From positions 15,526,741 through 15,590,740 of the forward strand of contig NC_092805.1 of NCBI RefSeq assembly GCF_040954645.1: DNA of 64,000 bases. Direction: 5' to 3'. The notes under the pieces are model-generated. The model saw only the letters and a list, made by a program, of their open reading frames with translations. It was not told where the DNA came from and searched no databases. Numbering within the stretch: the stretch's first letter is position 1; every line of letters begins with the position of its first letter. Source of the stretch: Diabrotica undecimpunctata. Lineage: Eukaryota > Arthropoda > Insecta > Coleoptera > Chrysomelidae. The translations under genes were made by a program, and so were the position numbers. Shown here piece after piece: positions 1 to 9,754 of this stretch.

Positions 1-700
1 AATAATGAATCAAAGAAGCTACTATCCCTTTGGAACGACTATTTAACTTCTTATGTGATATTTTGGAATTAATTTACACTAATTTTGCTCTTAAAAGAAC
101 AGAGTTTAATTAATAGTAAATAATAAAATCAAATTTAAAAAGTCAACACCGCAAAAGTCAAATAAGTGTTAAAAATTTATGCCAAGATGCCACCTTCGTT
201 CGATTGCAGTTAAAGTGTGATTTAGACAAGTGTGCTTCATAAAAACGCTTTATAAGCCACTTATACAATTTAAATTGTGGTGTATTTCTTTAAGTTTACA
301 TTAATAAAAATCTTTAAATGTTATTTCTACTTGTACATAATAAAATATGTCTATAGTCTGTCCCACCTTGACTCTACAGTACAGATTCTTATAACCAACA
401 GTGACGTGCCAAACTTTATTACAAAAAGGTTTGAAGCAAATACACTTTTTTCTATAGGATAACTATAAATAATTTGGGAATTAATATTATTGACATTTTG
501 TGGCTGTCTAAGTAAGCTGTTTTTGTGTGGCCCTGTGGGGTTCTAAAACATTTTTGTTTTGAAAAATACCTTTATGTGCATGAAATAAAAGCAAGTTTGT
601 ATAAAAAATTTGTATAATAATGTATTTAAGCGCATAACAATGTTAAACCTTAATAAATACGTAGGTACCAACATAAATAATTAAAATATATTTAAACTGT
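1..700. other. AT-rich spacer, no gene seen
   Basis: This stretch has no reading frame that resembles a known protein, no RNA gene and no clear repeat. One short open frame near 277-462 is AT-rich and low in complexity, and looks like chance. It could be the decayed end of the neighbouring transposon. Confidence 0.5.
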
Positions 701-711
701 GTATTTTACAT

Positions 712-1112
712 TTCTTCTGTACTCCTGTCATCCTCACTTTCACTGCCACTGTGCGTAATGTTTATTATAACTGGGTCAATATTGTCCAGTAAATTATCGA
801 TATTCCACATCTCTTTTTCTACGATAATTACGTGTTGCAAGTAATTACTCCATTTTTGTGGTGTAACTTGAGAGTACGCTTAATTTTTTCAACAATTTGA
901 TCTAACATACGCTCATTATACTGCTATTTAAAATGAGTTAGAACGTCCAACAGTTCAGATTTTGGGTAATCTTCTTCGAAATAAATATCCTTTGAACTCA
1001 ACTACTCCTTTATTTCTTCCTTATTGTCAGAATTGTTCAGAATTCTTTCCAACTTCCTGGAGTGATACGACGCATTGTCCAATACTATTACAGCTTTATT
1101 ATCGGGATTTTT
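712..1112 (-). pseudogene. IS630-Tc1-mariner (DD82E-like) transposase, C-terminal remnant
   Basis: On the minus strand this encodes the catalytic core and C-terminus of a DDE transposase of the IS630-Tc1-mariner group. A clear match begins at about 1110 with VIVLDNASYHSR, which holds the second catalytic Asp. It then runs through a stop codon into an Asp/Glu-rich C-terminal tail rich in S, E and D near 715-760. The same motif occurs in the copies at 1290-3468 and 31684-32974 (VIVMDNASYHSR, VIILDYAPYHSR), so the three are one family. The segment that should carry the third acidic residue (NPIE) is missing, which points to an internal deletion. It lies in opposite orientation to the next copy. 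It cannot encode an active enzyme. Confidence 0.75.
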
Positions 1113-1289
1113 TTACAAATTACAGATATTAATAAAAACGTTAGACCTGGGGCGAGAATTCGCTCCACCCGGTATTAGGAAGGTTAATCATATTTACCGA
1201 TTAATTAATTCATAAAAAACACAGAATTCCGAGCAGAATTCCTTAAAAAGTAAAATTACATAAATATTTTTCTTAGGTCTTCTTGCGGA

Positions 1290-3468
1290 ATCAATCAAAA
1301 AGACGGTCTTTTTGACACAAGTGCCACGATCCAGTGTGTACGAACTTATAAAAGACGGTCCAGTGTTGCGAAAAAAATGAAAGGATTTTGGTGCCCATCG
1401 AGTATTACCGAATTTATCAGCTATACGGGAAACAATATATCATACGTATTCAGTAAATAACTTACCAACTTTAAATAAATTTTTGAGTGAATTAAGAAAC
1501 AAATAAATAATCCCCGAGTGTCATAAAACTACTTTTTGGAGGTTTTTAAAATCTAATGGTTTTATGTTTAAAACAGTGAATAAACTGCAGGCAATTATGG
1601 AATCCAGCCGTTTAATAAAGTGAAGGTTCGATTATTTGGAGAGTCCAAGGTCATCTATAAAACGTATGTTTTATAGATTTCGAAAAAGCCTTTGATAGAG
1701 TACCACATACATTATTATTTCAATGCTTAGACTCAGTTGGTCTGCACATTAGATTGCTTAAAAATCTTTACTACAATCAGACCGCTTGTGTTAAGGTGGA
1801 CCAAGAGGTTTCAGCTAAAGTTTCTATTAAGCGCGGTGTCAGACAGGGATGTGTTATGTCACCGATGTTGTTTAATGCCTACACTGAACCAGTTTTTGAA
1901 ATAGCGTTAAATAATCGCCGCGAAGGTGTTAAGATCGGTGGTGAAATTATTAACAACATCAGATACGTCGATGACACCGCAATAATCGCAGAGAGTCTAG
2001 AAGATCTTCAAACCCTGTTGAATGCTGTAAACAACGAATGCACTGAAAAGGGCTTAACAATCAACGCAAAAAAAAACAAAATGGATGGTGGTCGGAAAAA
2101 TCAATATCGAAGACTCAGTACTAAGATTAGATAACAAAATCCTGGAACGGGTGGAACACTTTAGATATCTGGGTAGCTGGATTGACTGCAGGGTTGAAAG
2201 TGGCGAGGAAATTTCGACCAGAATAGAACTAGCACATAAAAACTTTATTAACTGGCGTTCTGAATTATGCAGTAGAAGTCTGTCGTTGACCACACGTCTA
2301 AGAGTATTGAAGTGCTACGTCTGGTCCACTTTGTTCTATGGATGTGAAACCTGGACAACAAAAATAAAAAATCTTAACAAATTAGAAGCGTTTGAGTTAT
2401 GGTGTTACCGTCGCATACTCAGAATCCCGTGGACAGCACACATATCTAAAGAACGCGTGCTAGAGACCGTGCACGAAGAGCGAGCACTGATCAACATCAT
2501 CAAAATGAGAAAGGTCCAATACTTCGGTCATATAATGAGAGGACCTAAATATCGCTTACTCAGATTAATCATTCAGGGCAAAATCGAAGGAAAACGTTGG
2601 GTCGGAAGAAAACAACTGTCCTGGCTGCGTAACATTAGACAATGGACAGGTCGAACGGTCGAGGAAATGTTTCATCTAGCTGCCGACCGAGAATCATTTC
2701 ATCAGCTTGTCAATATGACGATAGCCAACGCTTGAATACAAGCACGGCACACAAAGAAGAAGAAGGTCTTTTAGGAGTAAAGGGAACTTGTATTATTTGG
2801 ATGAAACTTGGTTCCACACCCACGAAATAGTTTAAAAGTGTTTGACCGATGGTAGTAAAAATTGCTTCACCAATGGTGGTCCCTCTAGAGGAAGATATGG
2901 ACAGTACTTTTTTTGAAAAGTGGTTTAAGCAGCAATTACTACCTAAATTAAAAAGAAATAGCGTTATTATTTTGGATTATGCTCCGTATCATTCTAGAGT
3001 AAAGAGTAAAATTCCAAACACTACTTCAAACCAAGCTGAAATACAAGATTTTTTATCAAAACATGAAATATATTTTATGGATTCTTACACAAAAAAACAA
3101 CTTTTAGAACTATTAAAATTAGTTAAATGTGAAAAAATTTATGTTATCAACAGGCTAGCTGAGAATTATGGCCAAAAAGTATTAAGATTACCTCCTTACC
3201 ATTGTGTACTGAATCCAATAGAATTGTGGTCTCAATTAAAAAGTAATGCAAGGAAAAATAATAATTATCCTAAATCATTATGAACTGTTGTAGATTTAAC
3301 TAAGACCGAATGTAATATTATTACAGCAGATAACTGGAAAAATGTAGAGAGCATGTCAAAAAACTAGGAGAAAAATACTTACAGTTCCAAAAGATTATAA
3401 ATTGAGTAGCTATAGATTTAAACGCTAGCGATGATAGTGATACCGATTTAAATGTAGACGATAGTTAA
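1290..3468 (+). pseudogene. IS630-Tc1-mariner (DD82E-like) transposase split by a LINE
   Basis: A DDE transposase remnant lies in two parts, 1290-1652 and 2763-3468, either side of an RTE insertion. The left part holds a helix-turn-helix region (VPRSSVYELIKDG near 1320) and a segment FWRFLKSNGFMFKTVN near 1535 that aligns with FWRILSKMGFRYRTID in the copy at 32085. The right part opens with YLDETWF, which has the first catalytic Asp, then VIILDYAPYHSR with the second and VLNPIELW with the Glu. From the second Asp to the Glu I count 81 intervening residues, far more than the 34 of Tc1. An acidic tail ends near 3468. Stops and frameshifts occur in both halves, so it is inactive. It resembles the group reported as DD82E (Sailor), which is inference from spacing. 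Confidence 0.8.
1653..2762 (+). mobile_element. RTE-clade LINE, 5'-truncated, inserted into the transposase
   Basis: A truncated non-LTR retrotransposon holds the reverse transcriptase palm and the C-terminal region. It starts just before FIDFEKAFDRVPH (about 1674), continues through GVRQGCVMSPMLFNAY and NNIRYVDDTAII (YADD box changed to YVDD), and ends with the RTE/BovB-like tail WCYRRILRIPWTA, YFGHIMRG and SWLRNIRQWTG. The 3' end is a short (AAG)n tail. A 6-bp direct repeat AAGGTC flanks it (1647-1652 and 2763-2768) and the transposase reading resumes beyond, so the borders are secure. A frameshift at the A-run near 2070-2080 splits the coding region into frames ending at 2134 and 2735. It is about 93% identical at the C-terminus to the copy at 9278-9748, which suggests fairly recent activity. 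Confidence 0.85.
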
Positions 3469-4271
3469 GTTTAAAATGACTTTTTTGTATTTTTTTACTA
3501 TGTTAAATATATATTTGAATATAAAAGTATTACTTATATGTATTTTGTTCTACTTTGTGGAATTGCCGTAGTTTTGATAAAATGTATCAGTGTATAAGTC
3601 CGACCCTGTTTACAAGTATACCTAGAAGATTAGAACCAACAGTCTCGCCACAAAAAAAGTATCATATTTTACTAGTAATAAAACAATATAAAACATACAA
3701 TACGGGAGACTTATACATACAAAACAAAAAAAAACCATTTTATTGATTTGCGAAAATGTATTTAAAAAAATGAGATAATAATATGAATATTTCAAGGAAA
3801 GACTTTTTCCAAGCTTGTCTCCTTTATAAATTTCCATTGAAAACGATTCCAGGAAAATATTTCATTCGGTTCTCATTTTAATAGCAATCAAATTTAATAT
3901 ATGATTTCTGATGCTTCATAAACAAAAATTTTCATATAAATGAAAGAAGCCGTACAAGAAGGGAGAAAAAAAATATCGAAGAGGAACATTGTAATATCAA
4001 ACACGTGTGTTATTTTGTTATTAGACCTCATTCGGTTTTATTACAGTTGGCCTTTAGGAAGGAAAGGCGAAGGGATGTGGCGGAAAGATGAAAGAGCCGA
4101 ACTGGTTATTTTATTATAAATTTTAATAACCGGTGGATATACAACTGTGTGGTTTGAATTTATAAAGAAACGGGCCTTGGAGATACGGGATGGGTATTTT
4201 TTTAGTCTAGCTTGTTAAATTTGGCTTAAATACATATAAGCTAGATACACTGGGTGACCAAAAAAACATAA
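3469..4271. other. AT-rich spacer
   Basis: No protein-like or RNA-like feature stands out between the transposase remnant and the hAT element. The 3540-3660 part may be the decayed terminal region of the Tc1-mariner-type element, but I could not find a convincing inverted partner. Confidence 0.45.
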
Positions 4272-4279
4272 ATCATCAC

Positions 4280-4400
4280 TAGACTTCGGCAAATATGCAA
4301 ATAAAAATGTAGAAAATATGCGCATAAATATGCACGTGTTTACCCGAAAATATGCAAATATTTTACAAAATATGCATACAAATAAATAAAAAAATCGTAA
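4280..4400. repeat. hAT left TIR and subterminal AATATGCA repeats
   Basis: Variants of AATATGCA appear repeatedly in this end (for example around 4293, 4316, 4353 and 4369) and again, in the other orientation, at 7080-7160. Clustered subterminal motifs are known hAT transposase-binding sites in other families. That they serve this role here is inference. Confidence 0.7.
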
Positions 4401-4512
4401 AATAGTAACAATTTTATTTAAAAAAAAAGTGTACATAACTAAATATTTCCTACTATTCATTAAGATTTACATTTATTTTAAGTAACTACATCATTTTTAA
4501 GAATGAATAAAC

Positions 4513-6596
4513 TTATTTAGAATTATGGTAACAATAAATGACCAAGTGGTGTTCAAAATTTTCTAACAAAAACTTGTGGCTTCTGTCTGAGTACATATAT
4601 TTATATATGGAAAAACTTCGTTCAACATCAACTGATGTAACGGGAGCATTTTTCAAACTGACCAAAACATTTGGTTCTAAATTAATTGTTTCCGAAATAT
4701 TTCCAGCTAGAACACTGACTACTTCAGAAAGAATATGGTAACCTTTATTTTTTTCCATAGTAGCTTCAAATTTTTTTAAAATATCTTTTCCAATATTACC
4801 TCTAACGTTCCGACAACATGACGCAAATTCTTTTATTAATGCTGTACTTTCGAACAATGAGAGTTTTGGTGATTCTGAGTAATTGTTTTTTGAACAAAAC
4901 TAAAATTTGATTTTATAAATGAAAGTTCTTGTTGAAGCAAGTTACTCTGAAAAGTTTGTTTAGAATCCAAAAGAGATTGGGAACTTTCATCTGTTAACGT
5001 ATCAATTATGTTCTTTATTTTAACAAAATGATCTGCATAAAAATTAGCTGCTTCTAACCATGTTCCCCATCGCGTTAAAATAGGTTGTGGTGGAAGAGGA
5101 AGGTTAGGTAGCATTTCTTTATAAAGTTGAATTCTTATAGGAGATTTAAGAAATACTTTTTTGACACTGGATATCATGGTATTTACAAGAGGAAACTTTT
5201 TTCGTATTTCCTCTGCAACTCTGTTTAATCCGTGCGCTACACAAGTAACATGTATTAAATCTGGGAAAAATATTTTTAAATTTTGTCCTGCTTTCACCAT
5301 ATAAGGAGCAGCATCCAATAAAATAAGCAGTAATTTATTAGAAGGAATAGTTGTCGGAAGAAAAAAAGTTGCTAATGTTTCTTGTATAAAACGCGAAATT
5401 GTTAAAGCATTTGTTTTCTCAAGTTGCTGGCATGAAATAAGATGAGATTTTGGTAAGGGATCTTCTTTAAGAACACCAATCAATAAATGAGCAATATACT
5501 TTCCTCAGGAATCAGTGGTTTCGTCTACAGATATGTAAAAATAATTATCTGCAATTTCTTCCTTAATATTAATTAACACCGACGAGTATAGCCCGTTCAC
5601 ATTATTTCTTCTTAGAGACCGATCACTTGGAACATTAAGTTTGCAATATTTTTTTAGAAACGAACTAAAATTTACATTTGCTAATTTTGAAAGCGGTATG
5701 TTTGCAGACACTAATGCGCGACACAAGTCTTCATTAAAAGTTTCTTGCTCATCTAATTTTTTTGAAGTAGATTGGAAACATTTAGCCATTGAAGTTTGAT
5801 GTTTTCCTCCTATTTTTCCTTTTTTTGCAATGTGTGAAGCAGTTCTCACATGTTGGTCTATCTGAAATTTCTTCTCACATGCTATCTATAAATAAAAATA
5901 AAAACCTTTATTTTAACCCAACCTTTAAAATATAAAAATATACAAGGTGTTTTTGGTTAATCAAATAACTGGTTTGGAAAAAAAACACTCGCTAAGTGTT
6001 TTAAATGCAGTATTAATCCACAAATTAGTTTTTGTTACTAACCATTAGTACATCATATAACTTATTTTAAAATTCAACAAAAGTTTTTTTTTTGTTAATT
6101 CAATTACAATAAAAATAATTGTGTTTTAGAATAGCTGACTTCATAAAAAACAGTAAAGGTGAAAAATTTTTCTAAATACACACCATTGTATTGTACCATG
6201 GACAATTTTTTCTCACTAAAGGAAGCTATTTTTCATTTAAAAACAACCCACGAGTACTAAATTTCAAGTAAATACGTTTATTGGTTTTAAAGTTATTGTT
6301 GTTATTAACTAAAAGAATTTAATTTTTTTTAATTTTAACACCCTGTATCTCAAAAAGTAAATAAGTTTGACCCCTCATTAACTATATCGTTTTGTTCAAT
6401 TTTTCGAGAAGTATCTACAGTCAAACGTTGTAAGTGTCATTTGGAAACACCCTGTATGTATGAAATATTAGACATTTAATAGAAAATATTAGATACTTAC
6501 AATTTTGCCACAGACTGAACAGTAGATTTTTCCCATATCCATAGACAGCTCTTTATAAGGTTTAATCCAAGTTGAAGCACTGGTTGTTTTAGGCAT
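4513..6596 (-). pseudogene. hAT transposase, CGGBP1-like, with one intron
   Basis: The start is ATG at 6596-6594, within 600 bp of the TIR. Exon 1 (6596-6501) encodes 32 residues with half of a zinc finger, YCSVCGKI, and ends at a GTAAGT donor. A 615-nt intron (5886-6500) closes at an AG acceptor and exon 2 continues in phase with IACEKKF and a His pair, completing a CGGBP1/BED-like C2H2 finger. Then follow DETTDS with a conserved acidic residue, CVAHGLNR, PILTRWGTWLEA and the C-terminal hATC dimerisation motif SVDVERSFSIYK. A stop codon at about 5502 replaces what is probably Cys (GKYIAH follows in frame), and a frameshift near 4860-4890 separates the hATC part. This copy is therefore a near-intact pseudogene. 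Its closest relative here is at 28845-30190. Confidence 0.88.
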
Positions 6597-7392
6597 TATA
6601 AAATCACAATCTTCCTTTTTGTTACGCACAACGAGTGTTTACGCTTTGAATATCAAAACAAAAATGATTTACAAATCTGAGCATCAAATTAGAAATGTTT
6701 AGGTACCTAATTCAGTAAACTGGGAGATTTTGGAAAATCCCCAAATTAGGAACAAAACTATTAGCCGTTTACCTGTTGTTAAGATACAATAAATTGTAGA
6801 TAGATTTGGGGATTAGATCATAAAATGCAAATGAGCGAACCCTTAGCGATTATCCAATAACTGAATGCCTCAGTGACCGAGACTTTCTAAGAATGTTGAG
6901 GGCTACTTAAATTGTTCTTCTTTGAAATTGTAAATGTTTTGTACCTGTAGAGATTACGTACTTAGATCATTTCTTGATTAAAATGACTACAAAATTTTAT
7001 ACAAGAATTGAAATAAATTGGTATGTTTAAAAATTTTCAAATACAGTATAAAAATCTGAACTTTTATGCACTTTATGCAAACTTTTATACAAATATGCCA
7101 AAATATAAAATATTTGCATAAAATATGCACAATATGCAAAATATGCAATATACATATTTGCCGAAGTCTAATCATCACATATTTTTTTTAAATAAATAAC
7201 CATGTATACATATTTATCTAATTAAAGTATATGTTTAGTTTTATTTTGTAATAACAAGATTAACAACTAAAATTTTATAAAATAATATATGTATTCAAAC
7301 GATTTATGTACATATTTTGTTTAAATAAATGCATATACATGCATATTTGACACAAATAATTTGCATATGTATGCATATCATTCCTCTTCTAC

Positions 7393-8095
7393 CTCCGATT
7401 CCGATAGAAAGCTCCAGTGTGATGGCTGTAGAAACCAATACACATCGCTTGTACGGATCTGCCAGTCGATGATCAAGATACGAAGCAAAAAGTAAGTGAG
7501 ATATGCATACTTTGCAATGCATGCAGTTCAAACATTAGGAATATTACTGAAATCAAGAGTCTACTAGTGGAGTTTAAAGCGGACATTAAGAAGAAAATTG
7601 AAGACTTTAATATTAAACTATCTGAATTCAACAATAAATTAAATCAACTTGATTCTATTACAACAACAGAATTTACCCACAGCATTCTCAATGAAGCCGC
7701 TGACCGCATATCTCGTTCCAAAAATTTTTTGGTTAAAGGCATCCCTGAACCTACAGGAGACGCACAAAATAAAAAATATCGTGATAAGAATTAAATAAAT
7801 TTAGCCCTAGAAGTCATCGGATGTCAAGAAAGTCCTGTTATATTGTATAGAGTCGGTAAACCAAATCAAAATGAACGTTATCCTTGCATGAGAATGCATG
7901 ATAATGGACAAAAACAAACTTTTGGAAAACAAATCTACTAAAACTTATTCTGTTATTGATAACAAGACACCCATGCAGCAACTTCGTTTAAAGGAACTTC
8001 GTACTGAGCTTGAAACTCGTAAAATAATGGAGAAAATGATCTTACGATCAAATATTGTGAATGGCTGTCCAAAGATAATGAAATTTCGTTCATAA
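7393..8095 (+). pseudogene. LINE ORF1 remnant with PHD-like finger
   Basis: From 7393 the frame shows LQCDGCRN followed by further Cys residues, resembling the PHD-type zinc finger in CR1-group ORF1 proteins. A predicted coiled-coil-rich stretch follows at 7567-7660 with many K, E, L and N residues. A conserved block FTHSILNEAADRISRSKNFL (near 7680-7735) and a basic C-terminal part with frameshifts near 7795 and 7895 complete it. ORF1 proteins of this type bind the element RNA. The assignment rests on position before an endonuclease and on motif order. No intact frame remains. Confidence 0.6.
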
Positions 8096-8227
8096 TTATT
8101 CTTTTGCACCAAAATTTACGATTTGCCTTCTTATATATACGAAGCTAAACTCTCTTACGTCCAACTTTAATAAATTTAAAGTATTGTAGCAACTTTTAAA
8201 ACCTCATCTTATTCTCCTAACAAAAAC

Positions 8228-8760
8228 GTGACTAGAGGCGGAGGTACTCATCGAGAGGGTGGAGTATGCATCTATTTAGCAAATGAAATAATTACTAATA
8301 CAGTTTCCATCAGTAATAAAACAATAGATGTACCCGGTATAGAAATTATCTACTTACTTATGACTAATAACTCTTTCATATTTAATATAATTTGCATATA
8401 CCAATCTCCGGATACCGTACTTACTCAGGACAATATGCTTATTGGCAACCTTGAGGAATTACCTTGAGAATCTCGGTGTTGGAAATTTCAATTTTTCAGA
8501 AATAAGCTGGCCCATTATATCCAAAACTAATACTATCAATTCCCAAAATTTGTTTAAACACTTTTTCATGACCTCAAATTTATTACAAATGATAACTGAA
8601 CCTACAAGGTTTAGAGCCAACAATAATCCTTTAATTTTAGACTAATTTTTTACAAATCTGACGAGCAATTCATTTCTGCACTTGAAGTGTTCTCTCCTTT
8701 GGATATTTCTGACCACTCGCTTATTACTGCTCACATTTAATTTAGTTTAACACAAGTTTG
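8228..8760 (+). pseudogene. LINE AP-endonuclease remnant
   Basis: The frame at 8228-8467 carries GGVCIYLANEI and a downstream CIYQSPDT block typical of the endonuclease/exonuclease/phosphatase domain of CR1/Jockey LINEs. After a frameshift near 8460 the frame to 8645 has NFSEISWP (the GDFN motif region) and ITEPTRFRANNNPLILD, followed by degraded ISDHSLIT near 8708. The GDFN motif is altered to GNFN. It would nick the genomic target in an active element. Here it is dead. Confidence 0.7.
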
Positions 8761-9277
8761 CAAAAATAATTTCGTAATATATGCCACTAGTGGTTTTTTT
8801 AATGTACATTCAGTTTTATCTAGTTAAACTGGGAATCTATTTTTTCTATTCACTCTGATCCTTCGTCAATGTAGAAATCTTGTCTACATACTGCTATTAC
8901 AACAATTTCTGATCATACAACCGAACGGCAGCTATTTAGAAATCGACTAAAACCTTGGATTAACCTCTAAGCTACCCATTTAATTCGACATAAGCGAAAG
9001 CTTTGTCGAAAGTATAAACTTACTGGTTCCCTTGATTATTATCTCGCCCACCGTAGTTTTTCTAACCGAGTCAAACAATCGTTGCTAAATTTGAAGAATA
9101 TATCATTGCAAGTGGTAATAGTAAAAAAGTTTATCGGTACATTTGTACATCTTTATCTTCTAAAGTCTCCATAGCATTACTTCAAAAACTGACAGGTCTT
9201 TGTGTTCTTCGAATAACGAATATTCGGAATGTTTATCGTTATTCTTTTCTCAGGTTTTTTCAGATGAACCTAACGAT

Positions 9278-9748
9278 CTTCTTCTTTGAGTGCCGTGCTT
9301 GTATTCAAGCGTTGGCTATCGTCATATTGACAAGCTGATGAAATGATTCTCGGTTGGCAGCTAGATGAAACAGTTCCTCGACCGTTCGACCTGTCCATTG
9401 TCTAATGTTACGCAGCCAGGACAGTTGTTTTCTTTCGACCCAACGTTTTCCTTCGATTTCGCCCTGAATGATTAACCGGAGTAAGCGATATTTAGGTCCT
9501 CTCATTATATGACCGAAGGATTGGACCTTTCTCATTTTGATGATGTTGATCAATTCTCGCTCTTTGTGCACGGTCTCTAGCACGCGTTCGTTAGATATGT
9601 GTGCTGTCCACGGGATTCTGAGCATGCGGCGGTAACACCATAACAAAAACGCTTCTTGTTAAAATTTTTTATTTTTGTTGTCCAGGTTTCAGATCCATAG
9701 AACAAAGTGGACCAGACGTAGCACTTCAATACTCTTGGACGTGTGGTC
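9278..9748 (-). mobile_element. RTE LINE 3' fragment inserted in the CR1-type LINE
   Basis: This insertion encodes only the last about 155 residues of an RTE reverse transcriptase protein (SETWTTKIKN, WCYRRMLRIPWTA, SFGHIMRG, SWLRNIRQWTG) and ends at a (TTC)n tail on the plus strand at 9278. It is flanked by the direct repeat AACGAT (9272-9277 and 9749-9754), and the host LINE reading EPND-TIPQ resumes cleanly if one copy is removed. A frameshift lies near 9640. It belongs to the same subfamily as the copy at 1653-2762. Confidence 0.88.
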
Positions 9749-9754
9749 AACGAT

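Larger units (their letters stand above)
4280..7170 (-). mobile_element. hAT transposon with exact ends (2,891 bp)
   Basis: The element is bounded by terminal inverted repeats: it starts TAGACTTCGGCAAATATG and ends with the perfect complement CATATTTGCCGAAGTCTA. Both sides carry the 8-bp direct repeat ATCATCAC (4272-4279 and 7171-7178), the target duplication length typical of the hAT superfamily. Inside both ends many copies of an AATATGCA-like motif occur. The transposase lies on the minus strand in the middle. Full length, perfect TIR and perfect duplication suggest a young insertion, although the coding region already has a stop and a frameshift. Confidence 0.93.

Noticed and set aside
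340..3660. Possible terminal repeats of the split transposon (words with AACCAACAGT near 400 and 3635)
   Set aside because: The similarity is in direct, not inverted, orientation and short; not enough to call ends.
7304..7531. 75-codon minus-strand frame beside the hAT end
   Set aside because: It overlaps the plus-strand LINE ORF1 start and shows no motif; a shadow frame.
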